Assembly (NCBI GenBank): GCA_020723325.1
Contig: DYJD01000002.1
Span: 62,001 to 126,000, forward strand
Source: Desulfosudis oleivorans
GTDB taxonomy: Bacteria > Desulfobacterota > Desulfobacteria > Desulfobacterales > SURF-7
Direction of reading: 5' to 3'
DNA length: 64,000 nt
Shown here in pieces: positions 44,693 through 52,244 of this stretch. The notes under the pieces are model-generated. The model was not told the DNA's origin. It did no database searches and saw only the letters and a list, made by a program, of their open reading frames with translations. The translations under genes and the position numbers were made by a program. The stretch's first letter is position 1. Each line of letters begins with the position of its first letter.

Positions 44693-45360
44693 TGAACACT
44701 CCTTGTCAGTCGGTAGATCAGCAGTTCTTCGTCCAGCAGGCTGACCTGCCGGCCATCCCAATGAAAAATGGCCTTTGTGAACGTGGATTTCGCCTTGGAC
44801 ACGGTCACGGGGACATTTTGAAGCATGCCGGGGTTCAGGCGGTGGACTCCGTGGATGTGATGAACTGGGAAGACCCATTTCTCGCCGTCCCTGTTGATTA
44901 CCAGCATCCGCCGGCAGCCCCGGCTCTCATCCGTTTCTTCTTTCTCCAATTCGAAAAGAGCCTTCAGGGAAACACACAGCTGGATTTCGCCGTGCATATT
45001 GATAATTCCGATGAGCACGGAATTTTTCCGATGGGGAACGCTGTGGACGGGCACCGGTTCGATCACCTCCGCAAAAATCCGGGTGGGCAGTGCAAACCAT
45101 TCCGCAGCGATTTTAAAGATGACCACCGAGATGGTGCCGATATGTTCGATTTCCTTTTTATCGGCCAGCACCTCCGTGCACTCCTCGCGATAAGTCTCCG
45201 GAAGGTCTTGTTGCAGGAGGCTTCTGCCGGCTTGGATGTAAACATTGCAGTTCCGGCAGTGGATTACCCTGTCCAATTCCAGGCAACGGGGCCGTTCATC
45301 GCCCCATACGCCGGTCCGCTTCCAACAGCGATTGATTTCGGCAGCATCATGCTCTTTCAA
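44689..45360 (-). CDS. cheW: CheW coupling protein, WspD-like with Cys-rich N-terminus
   Basis: The 223-residue protein starts at TTG 45360, overlapping the cheR stop by 4 bp. The first 45 residues carry the WspD hallmark CRNCNVYIQAGRSLLQ, and a CheW domain follows (ISVVIFKIAAEWFALPTRIF; GIINMHGEIQLCVSL). It links receptors to CheA. The N-terminal cysteine pattern (RCLELDRVIHCRNC) might bind metal, which is a suggestion only. Two different CheW proteins in one operon is a Wsp trait. Confidence 0.9.
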   Translation of the reverse strand: MKEHDAAEINRCWKRTGVWGDERPRCLELDRVIHCRNCNVYIQAGRSLLQQDLPETYREECTEVLADKKEIEHIGTISVVIFKIAAEWFALPTRIFAEVIEPVPVHSVPHRKNSVLIGIINMHGEIQLCVSLKALFELEKEETDESRGCRRMLVINRDGEKWVFPVHHIHGVHRLNPGMLQNVPVTVSKAKSTFTKAIFHWDGRQVSLLDEELLIYRLTRSVQ

Positions 45361-46667
45361 GGCGCCTCCGTCTTGTTGCGAATTCTATCCATACGTTCCT
45401 TTATCCTCGTCGCCTTCATGCGGTCACCGGCCTGTTCGGCCAGGATCAACAAATGCTGGAGCGCATCCAGATGGCTCGGCTTCAGATACAGCACCCGGTT
45501 GAAACACTCACCGGCTTGGTGGTTGTCATCCCTGGCGCCGCAGATGACCCCCTGGAGGAAATAGGCTTCCACGAAGCCGCTGTTTCGTTTGATGATTTCC
45601 TCACAGAGGGCGAAGGCACTGTCCAAGTCGCCCTGATCCGCCAGATGCCGGGCCTTGTCAAAAAGCTCGGGAAGCTCCCCTTTGCCCTGGCTGGGCAACT
45701 TGGCGTTGTCCGCCTGGTATTTGGGCCGGACGGGGATTTGGGGGGTCTCCGCGGGCTTGGGAACTGCAATCGGACCAGGGGCAGGGGCCGGACTAGGCCC
45801 TTTCGTCGCTACCGGCGCCCTGGGCGGAGGAGACGGCGCTTTCGATGCCGTCTTGGCCGGTTTGTCCGAGGCGGCTACCCGCCGGTAGGCGAAGATGCCG
45901 ACCTGCCGGATCCGTTCCATCTGGTTTTCCGCAAACGGGTATTCTTCCGCATGCCCCATAAACAGAAGGCCCCCGATATTCAGCAGACGCTGCAGAACAG
46001 CCGCCGCCTTTTTTTTCGCTGAGTTGCTGAAGTAAATAAACAGGTTCCGGGAGAGGATGATGTCGTAAGGGGGCGTGTTTGTAAGAAACGTTTCGGCGAT
46101 GATATTGCCCTGCAGGAAGGTCACCGTTTCCCGGATGGCCGGTATCAGAAGATATCCATCTGGTGTTTCTTGGAAATAGCGCTCCCGATACTGCAGGCTG
46201 TCCCCCCGGAAGGAGACTTTTTCGAACACCGCGCCCTTGGCTTTTTTCAATACGTAGGCGCTGATATCCACTGCATCGATGTGGAACCTTCCAGGCGGAA
46301 AACCCATGTCGAACAGGATCATGGCGATGGTATAGGGTTCTTCGCCGGTGGCGCAGGGGATGCTCAGGATCCTCAGATTGCTGCCCTGCCTGGATAACAA
46401 CCAGGTGTTTCTGATGTGATCGGCCAGGTATTCCAACTGCTTGCGGTTCCGGAAAAACCAGGTTTCCGGAATGGTCAGCTCCTCTATGAGTTCTTTCATC
46501 TCCGGGTTGGAGGTCGTAAGAAGGTCGTAATAGTCTTGGGTGGAGGAAAGCCGGCAAGCGGCCATGCGTCTGGCCACCACCTTTTGAAAGAACTCCTTTC
46601 CGATGGCGCCGGTGGACAGGCCGATGGTTTCTTCCATTAGAGCTTCAAGAGACGCTAACGATTCCAT
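45357..46667 (-). CDS. cheR: CheR methyltransferase with TPR tail (WspC-like)
   Basis: The 436-residue protein starts in a TAATG overlap with the upstream cheW stop. CheR features are present: ELTIPETWFFRNRKQLEYLA, ILSIPCATGEEPYTIAMIL (SAM-binding motif), IDAVDISAYVL and ILSRNLFIYFSN. A Pro/Ala-rich linker (about 285-330) leads to tetratricopeptide repeats (DLDSAFALCEEIIKRNSGFV, EAYFLQGVICGARDD). It methylates receptor glutamates. The TPR fusion and position match WspC. Confidence 0.94.
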   Translation of the reverse strand: MESLASLEALMEETIGLSTGAIGKEFFQKVVARRMAACRLSSTQDYYDLLTTSNPEMKELIEELTIPETWFFRNRKQLEYLADHIRNTWLLSRQGSNLRILSIPCATGEEPYTIAMILFDMGFPPGRFHIDAVDISAYVLKKAKGAVFEKVSFRGDSLQYRERYFQETPDGYLLIPAIRETVTFLQGNIIAETFLTNTPPYDIILSRNLFIYFSNSAKKKAAAVLQRLLNIGGLLFMGHAEEYPFAENQMERIRQVGIFAYRRVAASDKPAKTASKAPSPPPRAPVATKGPSPAPAPGPIAVPKPAETPQIPVRPKYQADNAKLPSQGKGELPELFDKARHLADQGDLDSAFALCEEIIKRNSGFVEAYFLQGVICGARDDNHQAGECFNRVLYLKPSHLDALQHLLILAEQAGDRMKATRIKERMDRIRNKTEAP

Positions 46668-47116
46668 TATTCCTCGATGATGGAAACGAATTGCAAACTA
46701 CGGGGTAGAAGGTCCAGGTCAATGAACTGGATCATCTCTTCGTCCAACATGACGACATTTTTCAGATAAGGCGCCGTGTCCATCACCACGCCGGAAGGCA
46801 GAAAAGCGTCCGCCGTTTTACGAACTGTCTCGGTTACCCGCTCGGCCATGAGGCCGATGGTATAAGGTGCTTGGTTCTGCCGTTCAAAATCCACCAGGAT
46901 AATCCGAGTGCTCAGGCGCATCTCGCAGGACTTGCCCTGGATCAGACGTCGCAGGTCGATAACCGGAACAATGACCCCCCTGTAGTTCAAAAGACCGACG
47001 ACAAATTCCGGTGCCTGGGATATTTCCTTCAGCCGCACCATGGGCGCCACCTCCCGGACCTTTTCGCATTTTATGGTGTACATCTCGTCGCCGAGATAAA
47101 ACAAAAGCAGCAGCAT
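46667..47116 (-). CDS. cheW: CheW coupling protein (WspB-like)
   Basis: The 149-residue protein starts at ATG 47116 (MLLLLFYLGDEMYTIKCEKV). A GTG three codons upstream is possible, whereas the much longer frame to 47215 overlaps the receptor gene and is unlikely. CheW features include VREVAPMVRLKEISQAPEF and GLLNYRGVIVPVIDLRRLI. It couples the receptor encoded just upstream to CheA. Confidence 0.9.
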   Translation of the reverse strand: MLLLLFYLGDEMYTIKCEKVREVAPMVRLKEISQAPEFVVGLLNYRGVIVPVIDLRRLIQGKSCEMRLSTRIILVDFERQNQAPYTIGLMAERVTETVRKTADAFLPSGVVMDTAPYLKNVVMLDEEMIQFIDLDLLPRSLQFVSIIEE

Positions 47117-47183
47117 GGTTGACACCCGACCTTTTTTCAATGATTCATATGCCGCATGAAATCCGATATACGGGAGTAATGGG

Positions 47184-48839
47184 TTACACCACTTTAAACC
47201 GGGACGCTTGTTCATGGAGCCGTCGGGCCGCGTCGTTCAACTCCCCGATGGCCATAAAGGTCTCCTGCAGGGAATCGGTGGTCTGATGCATGACCACACC
47301 CAGGTCGGTCATGGTGAGATTCATTTTTTGGGCATTCTCGGACTGATTTACCATGGCGGTGTTGATTTCCCTGAATTTGGGATAGAGCGCCTGCACCTGG
47401 TCGATGATCCGGGTGAGCTGGGAACTGATTTTCGTGATGTCCTCGGCGCTGCGCTGCACTTCGGCAATGAACTTGTCCATTTCCATGACCCCCGAAGACA
47501 CGGCCGATTGCATTTCCTTGACCATCTGGTCGATATCCAGCGTGGCCACAGCGGTTTGATCCGCAAGCCGCCTGATCTCACGGGCCACCACCGTGAAGCC
47601 GCGGCCGTACTCACCGGCCTTTTCCGCTTCAATGGCCGCGTTCAAGGACAGGAGATTGGTCTGATCGGAAACCTTGGTGATGGTGGTGACCACGTTGGTG
47701 ATGTTTTCCGCCTTTTCATAAATGGTGCCCAGCCTGGCGGAAATGGCGCTGGAAGCCGATTCCATCTGTTTCATGGCCTCGCCCATGCGTGTGAGGTCCG
47801 ACTGCCCGCTGCTGGCGTAATCGGCGGTTTGGTTCAGGTCATTGGCCATCTGCTGCATGGTGTTTACCAGGTTTTCCGCGATATCGGAAATCCCCTCAAT
47901 GGATTTCACCATGTTCTCCGTGGACGATAGTTGGTTGTTCAGCACGGTCTTTTGCTCGGTGGCGGAAGCCGACAATTCTGTGGATGACGACGTGATCTGC
48001 ACGCCGGATTTCTGAACCTGCTCTACGATGGACCGGATCTGTTCTAGAAAATCATTGAAGAGCTTTGCCAGGGTGCCCAGTTCGTCTTCCGAGGCAATCC
48101 GCAGACGCCTGGTCAGGTCCGCTTCGCCGGCGGAAAGATCCTTGAACCCTTCGATGACCCGGGTGAGGGGCTGCTTCACAAAACGATTCACGAAATAGTA
48201 CATGGCTCCGAGAAAGAAAATCACAATGAGAACAAGACCATAGAAGGAATTGATCATGGAGCGTGTTTTGGCGTCGGAGATGATCCGCTCTGCATTTTTT
48301 TTGGCGTCTTCCAAGGCTTGGGTGGAAAACGTCATGCCGGTGACACCGCAGATTTCACCTGTTTTCCAGTTGTTGTGACACCGCATGCAGGTGGGCTCCA
48401 CCACATGGGGCTGATAAATTTCAAAAGTGCCGGAGGCGGCATTTTCGTTGATCTGTTTTTTGGGGTCGGCATAGAGTTTTTTGGCCAGATTGGCCGGCAT
48501 CTTTTTGTTTAGGTTGGAAGGATAGGATGAATGGGTCACCACGCCGTTCCGGTCGTAGAGGGAAAATTCCAGCACACCTTGGACCGTCCGCTGGGCCTCG
48601 ATGAGCCGGGTAAATTTTTCCATCTCCCCGCGCACCAGGGAACCTTTCACTGCTTGTTCCACCGAGTTGAATTGGTTTTCGGCGAATTGTTTTTCCCTGT
48701 TTTCCAGGGCTTCGATGGTTTTTTGGGACAATTCCGAAAGCATCCCCACCGTGCCCAGATACTGGATGCACATGGCGATCAGCACCGACGCCACCAACGC
48801 GGACAGAATGGCGATACTGAGCTTGACATGCAGTTTCAT
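47184..48839 (-). CDS. Chemoreceptor with c-type haem motif (WspA-position)
   Basis: The 551-residue receptor has GGGAGGGAAA before its ATG. Span 1 is at about 7-27. The periplasmic domain (about 30-195) contains CMRCH at 151-155, a CxxCH haem c site, in a DUF3365/Tll0287-like context (YQPHVVEPTCMRCHNNWKTG). Span 2 is near 197-217 (FYGLVLIVIFFLGAMYYFVN), followed by a HAMP domain. The signalling tip (TNLLSLNAAIEAEKAGEYG, REIRRLADQTAVATLDI) is the WspA type. It starts only 3 bp after the hydrogenase small-subunit stop, so hydrogenase and receptor are co-expressed. It may sense redox state or a gas. Confidence 0.93.
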   Translation of the reverse strand: MKLHVKLSIAILSALVASVLIAMCIQYLGTVGMLSELSQKTIEALENREKQFAENQFNSVEQAVKGSLVRGEMEKFTRLIEAQRTVQGVLEFSLYDRNGVVTHSSYPSNLNKKMPANLAKKLYADPKKQINENAASGTFEIYQPHVVEPTCMRCHNNWKTGEICGVTGMTFSTQALEDAKKNAERIISDAKTRSMINSFYGLVLIVIFFLGAMYYFVNRFVKQPLTRVIEGFKDLSAGEADLTRRLRIASEDELGTLAKLFNDFLEQIRSIVEQVQKSGVQITSSSTELSASATEQKTVLNNQLSSTENMVKSIEGISDIAENLVNTMQQMANDLNQTADYASSGQSDLTRMGEAMKQMESASSAISARLGTIYEKAENITNVVTTITKVSDQTNLLSLNAAIEAEKAGEYGRGFTVVAREIRRLADQTAVATLDIDQMVKEMQSAVSSGVMEMDKFIAEVQRSAEDITKISSQLTRIIDQVQALYPKFREINTAMVNQSENAQKMNLTMTDLGVVMHQTTDSLQETFMAIGELNDAARRLHEQASRFKVV

Positions 48840-48842
48840 GGA

Positions 48843-49766
48843 TTATTTCCCTCCCCTTCCGGATGAAGCCGGCGTCAGGTAAAAAGGAAAGGATGCGTCT
48901 TTGGCAAATCCCTCCCGGGCGCATCCGATGCAAGGGGCGTTGGCGTTGATGCAGGTATTCGCCCCGCTGTTCCACAGCCGTACCGTGCAGTCCGCGTGGG
49001 TGACCGGGCCCTGACAACCGAGGTAGAAGAGACAGCCGTTCTCACCGAAGCTTGTCGCGAAGTGTTCCCGCTCGTATTCGGCGAATCTGGGGCACTGGTC
49101 GTGGAGTAAGCGGGAGTAGAACATTTTGGGCCGACCTAAATCGTCCAGCTCCGGGTTTCCGAATTTGAGCTTGTGTACGATGGTCCCGACGATCCAGTCC
49201 GGGTGGGCCGGGCATCCCGGGACCCGGATGAGACCTGTCGCAATGGCTTTTTGTTTGAGAAAATCGGGAACGCTGACGGCGCCTGTGGGATTGTTCTCTG
49301 CCGCCGGGATACCACCGAAAGAGGCACAGGCGCCCACGGCGATGACCGCCTGGGCGCTTCGGGCGGCCCGGGCCACCTGCTCGGTTATGGTCTCATGGCC
49401 GACCCGGCATGCGTTCGGCAGACCGACGGGCATGGCCCCCTCCACCACCAGGATGTAACCACCCCGGTTGATGCTTTTCTCGATCACATCCATGAAGGTT
49501 GCCCCGGTGGCGGTGGAGAGTGTCTGGTGGGCCATTAAAGCGATATAGCGTGTCAAGAGTTGCAGGGGGCCGGGATACTCGGTGTTCAGCAGTGAGATCG
49601 AACATCCCGAGCAGCTCTGGCCCTGAAGCCATAGGACCGGAGGATTGCTGGACGCCAGTTTTTCCAGGGCATCTACGATCCTTGGGGCCGCGCCGGTCCC
49701 CAGACCCATCAGCAGGGCAAGCTTTGAAGCGGCTTTGAGAAATTCTCTTCGTGTTATATTCAGCAT
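48843..49766 (-). CDS. [NiFe] hydrogenase small subunit, Tat-exported
   Basis: The protein has about 307 residues from ATG 49766, which has AGAGGA upstream. It starts with a twin-arginine signal (ITRREFLKAASKLALLMGLG), so the folded enzyme is exported with its large partner. Cluster-binding motifs are complete: QGQSCSGCSISLLN, VGACASFGG and VPGCPAHPDW for the proximal cluster, HDQCPRF with GCLFYLGCQGP for the distal, and CINANAPCIGC for the medial. No C-terminal membrane helix is present. Unusually, the gene follows that of the large subunit. Confidence 0.95.
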   Translation of the reverse strand: MLNITRREFLKAASKLALLMGLGTGAAPRIVDALEKLASSNPPVLWLQGQSCSGCSISLLNTEYPGPLQLLTRYIALMAHQTLSTATGATFMDVIEKSINRGGYILVVEGAMPVGLPNACRVGHETITEQVARAARSAQAVIAVGACASFGGIPAAENNPTGAVSVPDFLKQKAIATGLIRVPGCPAHPDWIVGTIVHKLKFGNPELDDLGRPKMFYSRLLHDQCPRFAEYEREHFATSFGENGCLFYLGCQGPVTHADCTVRLWNSGANTCINANAPCIGCAREGFAKDASFPFYLTPASSGRGGK

Positions 49767-49783
49767 GCGGTATCCTCTTTTTT

Positions 49784-51313
49784 TTAATGTACGGCACAGG
49801 CAATGCACGGGTCAAAGGAACGGATCACCCGTGTCGCTTCGATGGGATTTTCTGGATTCTTAATCCGCGTTCCCACCAGGGCTTGCTCCACTGCCCCTGG
49901 TTTTCCGGAGGCATCCCGAGGAGAACAGTTCCAGGTGGTGGGTACCACACACTGGTAATTCGCTATTTTCCGGTTTTTAATCTGGATCCAATGACCCAGG
50001 GCACCCCGGGAAGCCTCGGTCAAACCGACGCCGGAAGCTTCTTCCGGAATGGCCACCGCAGTTACCGCGGGCTCATCGGGTTTCAGTTCCGCGAGCCATT
50101 CCGCGCAGCGGTCCGCCACGAGCTTGCATTCAATGGCTCTTGTGGCGTGGCGGCCCAACACCGATACCAGATTTTCTGCTTTTGCCCCCAGTTTCTTCAG
50201 GACGCCATCCACCAGCGTTTTTACCTGGTGGTGCCGTCCGCTGTTCTGTTTATAGGCGATCAGGATCCGGGCAAGAGGGCCCACTTCCATGACCTGACCC
50301 TCGTAACGGGGCGCCTTCAGCCACGAATAGGCGCTTTCCTTCTGGCCCGGATCAACCGGCGCCGTGACACCCGTAGCGGGATTCAAGACCGCTGCGGCTT
50401 TGTACCATGAAAACGTCACGTCCTCGGTGATCCCCGAAGGATTGAAGCTCCGGGAGGGTCCATCGCCGATGATGACTCCGGTGGGCAGAAAATGGTCGGT
50501 GTTGCCCTCTGCCTCGGAGAAGGCGCCGTAGGAAAGAAAATTGCCGCATCCTTTACCTGCCTGAAAATACTCGGGGAAGGCCTGGGCCACGGCCAGGACA
50601 TCCTCAAGATAGGCGTTGTCGACAAATACCCGCAGCTTTTGCAGCATTTCGCCATAGGCCGCTATCTTGCGGGGGGTGACCCGTTCCGTCACCCCACCAG
50701 GCACCAGGGTGGCCACATGGGGTAGCTTTCCGGCGAACAGAGCCCCCATCTCGTGGGCCAGCCGACGCATCTCCAGAGCATCCAGGTAATGCTTCACCGC
50801 CGTGATATTCAGTTCCGGGTCTTCCGCGTATTGACTTTCATACCGTGGCAGAAAAGGTGCCACCGGGTAGAGGCTGTTGGAGGAAAGCTGACTTTGCACC
50901 CATGCCTTGAGTTCGCTAAGCGCTGGGTCCTTACCGTTGTATTGGGTGACGGCTTTGATATCGATGAAGTCCAAGGCGGACAAGTGGTAGAAATGAATGA
51001 GGTGGGATTGAATATAATTTGCACCCAAAATCAGGTTTCTCAGGAGCTTGCCGTTTCGAGGCGGGATCACTTTGTAAGCCGCTTCCTGAGCCAGAGTCGA
51101 AGCTATACCGTGGGATACGGGGCAGACCCCGCAAATCCGTTGGGTGATCTGCTGGGCATCCATGGGGTCCCGATTTTTCAGGATGAGTTCAAAACCGCGG
51201 AACATTTCCCCCGAACAATACGCTTCCATCACCTGGTTCGATTCAATCCGAAGCCTTACGGCAAGATGCCCTTCAATTCTCGTTACAGGATCTATCCCTA
51301 TGGTTTGGGCCAT
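49784..51313 (-). CDS. [NiFe] hydrogenase large subunit lacking the C-terminal extension
   Basis: The protein has about 509 residues from MAQTIGIDPVTRIEGH (ATG 51313; an ATG at 51334 is also in frame). The Ni-Fe ligands are Cys61/Cys64 in RICGVCPVSHG and Cys503/Cys506 in DPCIACAVH. The protein ends exactly at this His509. Catalytic hydrogenases usually carry a further 10-30 residues that a dedicated protease removes, and H2-sensing hydrogenases (HupV/HoxC) lack them. No maturation genes, cytochrome b or protease adjoin it. It leads the hydrogenase-chemosensory operon. Confidence 0.95.
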   Translation of the reverse strand: MAQTIGIDPVTRIEGHLAVRLRIESNQVMEAYCSGEMFRGFELILKNRDPMDAQQITQRICGVCPVSHGIASTLAQEAAYKVIPPRNGKLLRNLILGANYIQSHLIHFYHLSALDFIDIKAVTQYNGKDPALSELKAWVQSQLSSNSLYPVAPFLPRYESQYAEDPELNITAVKHYLDALEMRRLAHEMGALFAGKLPHVATLVPGGVTERVTPRKIAAYGEMLQKLRVFVDNAYLEDVLAVAQAFPEYFQAGKGCGNFLSYGAFSEAEGNTDHFLPTGVIIGDGPSRSFNPSGITEDVTFSWYKAAAVLNPATGVTAPVDPGQKESAYSWLKAPRYEGQVMEVGPLARILIAYKQNSGRHHQVKTLVDGVLKKLGAKAENLVSVLGRHATRAIECKLVADRCAEWLAELKPDEPAVTAVAIPEEASGVGLTEASRGALGHWIQIKNRKIANYQCVVPTTWNCSPRDASGKPGAVEQALVGTRIKNPENPIEATRVIRSFDPCIACAVH

Positions 51314-52244
51314 TCCGTCATTTCTCCGTTCCATTTGGGTTTAAAATAACTACATTATCTTATGGAATATTATGTTGATTTTGTTTCTGTATATGTTTTG
51401 GGAATTGAAAGCCTCGCCTTTCGGTGTCGGTTGCAGCGAGCGGTTATAGCCGAAGCCATGGAAGGACTATCGACACGACTTATATACGGTATCCGTGATC
51501 CATAATCATTCGAATTGGAGCACGAATTACCGAAAGTAATTACGTAAAGGAGATTAATGGTATCTGGTTAAAGAGTTGATCCGGGAAATAGACAAATGGC
51601 ATGTTTCCAAGCATCATAATATACGTGTTTGAATCAATCCCCCCCCGGAAATATCGATTCAATATCTTTTCACACAACGATTGAAGGGAGATACCTTGTC
51701 TTATGTAATGGTGAAAAATCCAATCCACGCTATATTAATATCTCAAAAAGCATCTCCGGTGTCAACCAATAATCTGGAGGGGCATTGCTGAATTTTGAGT
51801 ATCATGAGCCATTTCCGCCAATAAATGGTTTGACATCTCGGGCGCTGCTTGTTATGATTCCTTATCATTAATTGGTATTCTTTAACTATTCTTTTTTTCC
51901 AGCGATAACCCGAAAAAATAAATATAGATACCATTGGGAAAAGATCCAAGGAAGAACGAACAGCAGTATCGTCTTGTCTGTCATTGTCTCACCCCATAAA
52001 CCGTGTACGTTCAGCCTAGTAAACACTTCCAAACGGGTATGTTCAAGAGGCAGCCATTATGGATATGTCTGATGACTGTGGAGCAGGGGAAATGAATCAC
52101 CGCCTGTGGATGAAATAGCGAGAAGATCAGCAGGGATGCATCAAAAACCGACCCTGCCAGAGGCATGAGTGTAAACCGATGAGCATGACAAGTGCCGCTT
52201 CCGCTGTTCGCCGTGACACAACATTGCACCAAGGGGTGACCTGT
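51314..52244. other. Divergent control region between the hydrogenase operon and a receptor gene
   Basis: No gene is supported in this 0.9-kb gap, which must hold the promoters of both transcription units. A GC-rich structured patch at 51411-51457 has CTCGC/GCGAG and CGGTTATAGCCG arms amid AT-rich sequence. Short frames inside the gap lack ribosome binding sites and recognisable motifs. Confidence 0.6.

Noticed and set aside
51405-51460. GC-rich structured patch as a GEMM (c-di-GMP or cGAMP) riboswitch
   Set aside because: It has an AAAGCC stretch and later GCGAGCGG-like sequence, but lacks the conserved GACGCAAAGCC and the first helix, and it is not directly upstream of a gene on that strand.
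51540-51728. Small minus-strand ORF (62 codons) in the control region of the hydrogenase operon
   Set aside because: It has no convincing ribosome binding site and no recognisable features, and lies in a gap that must hold promoters.
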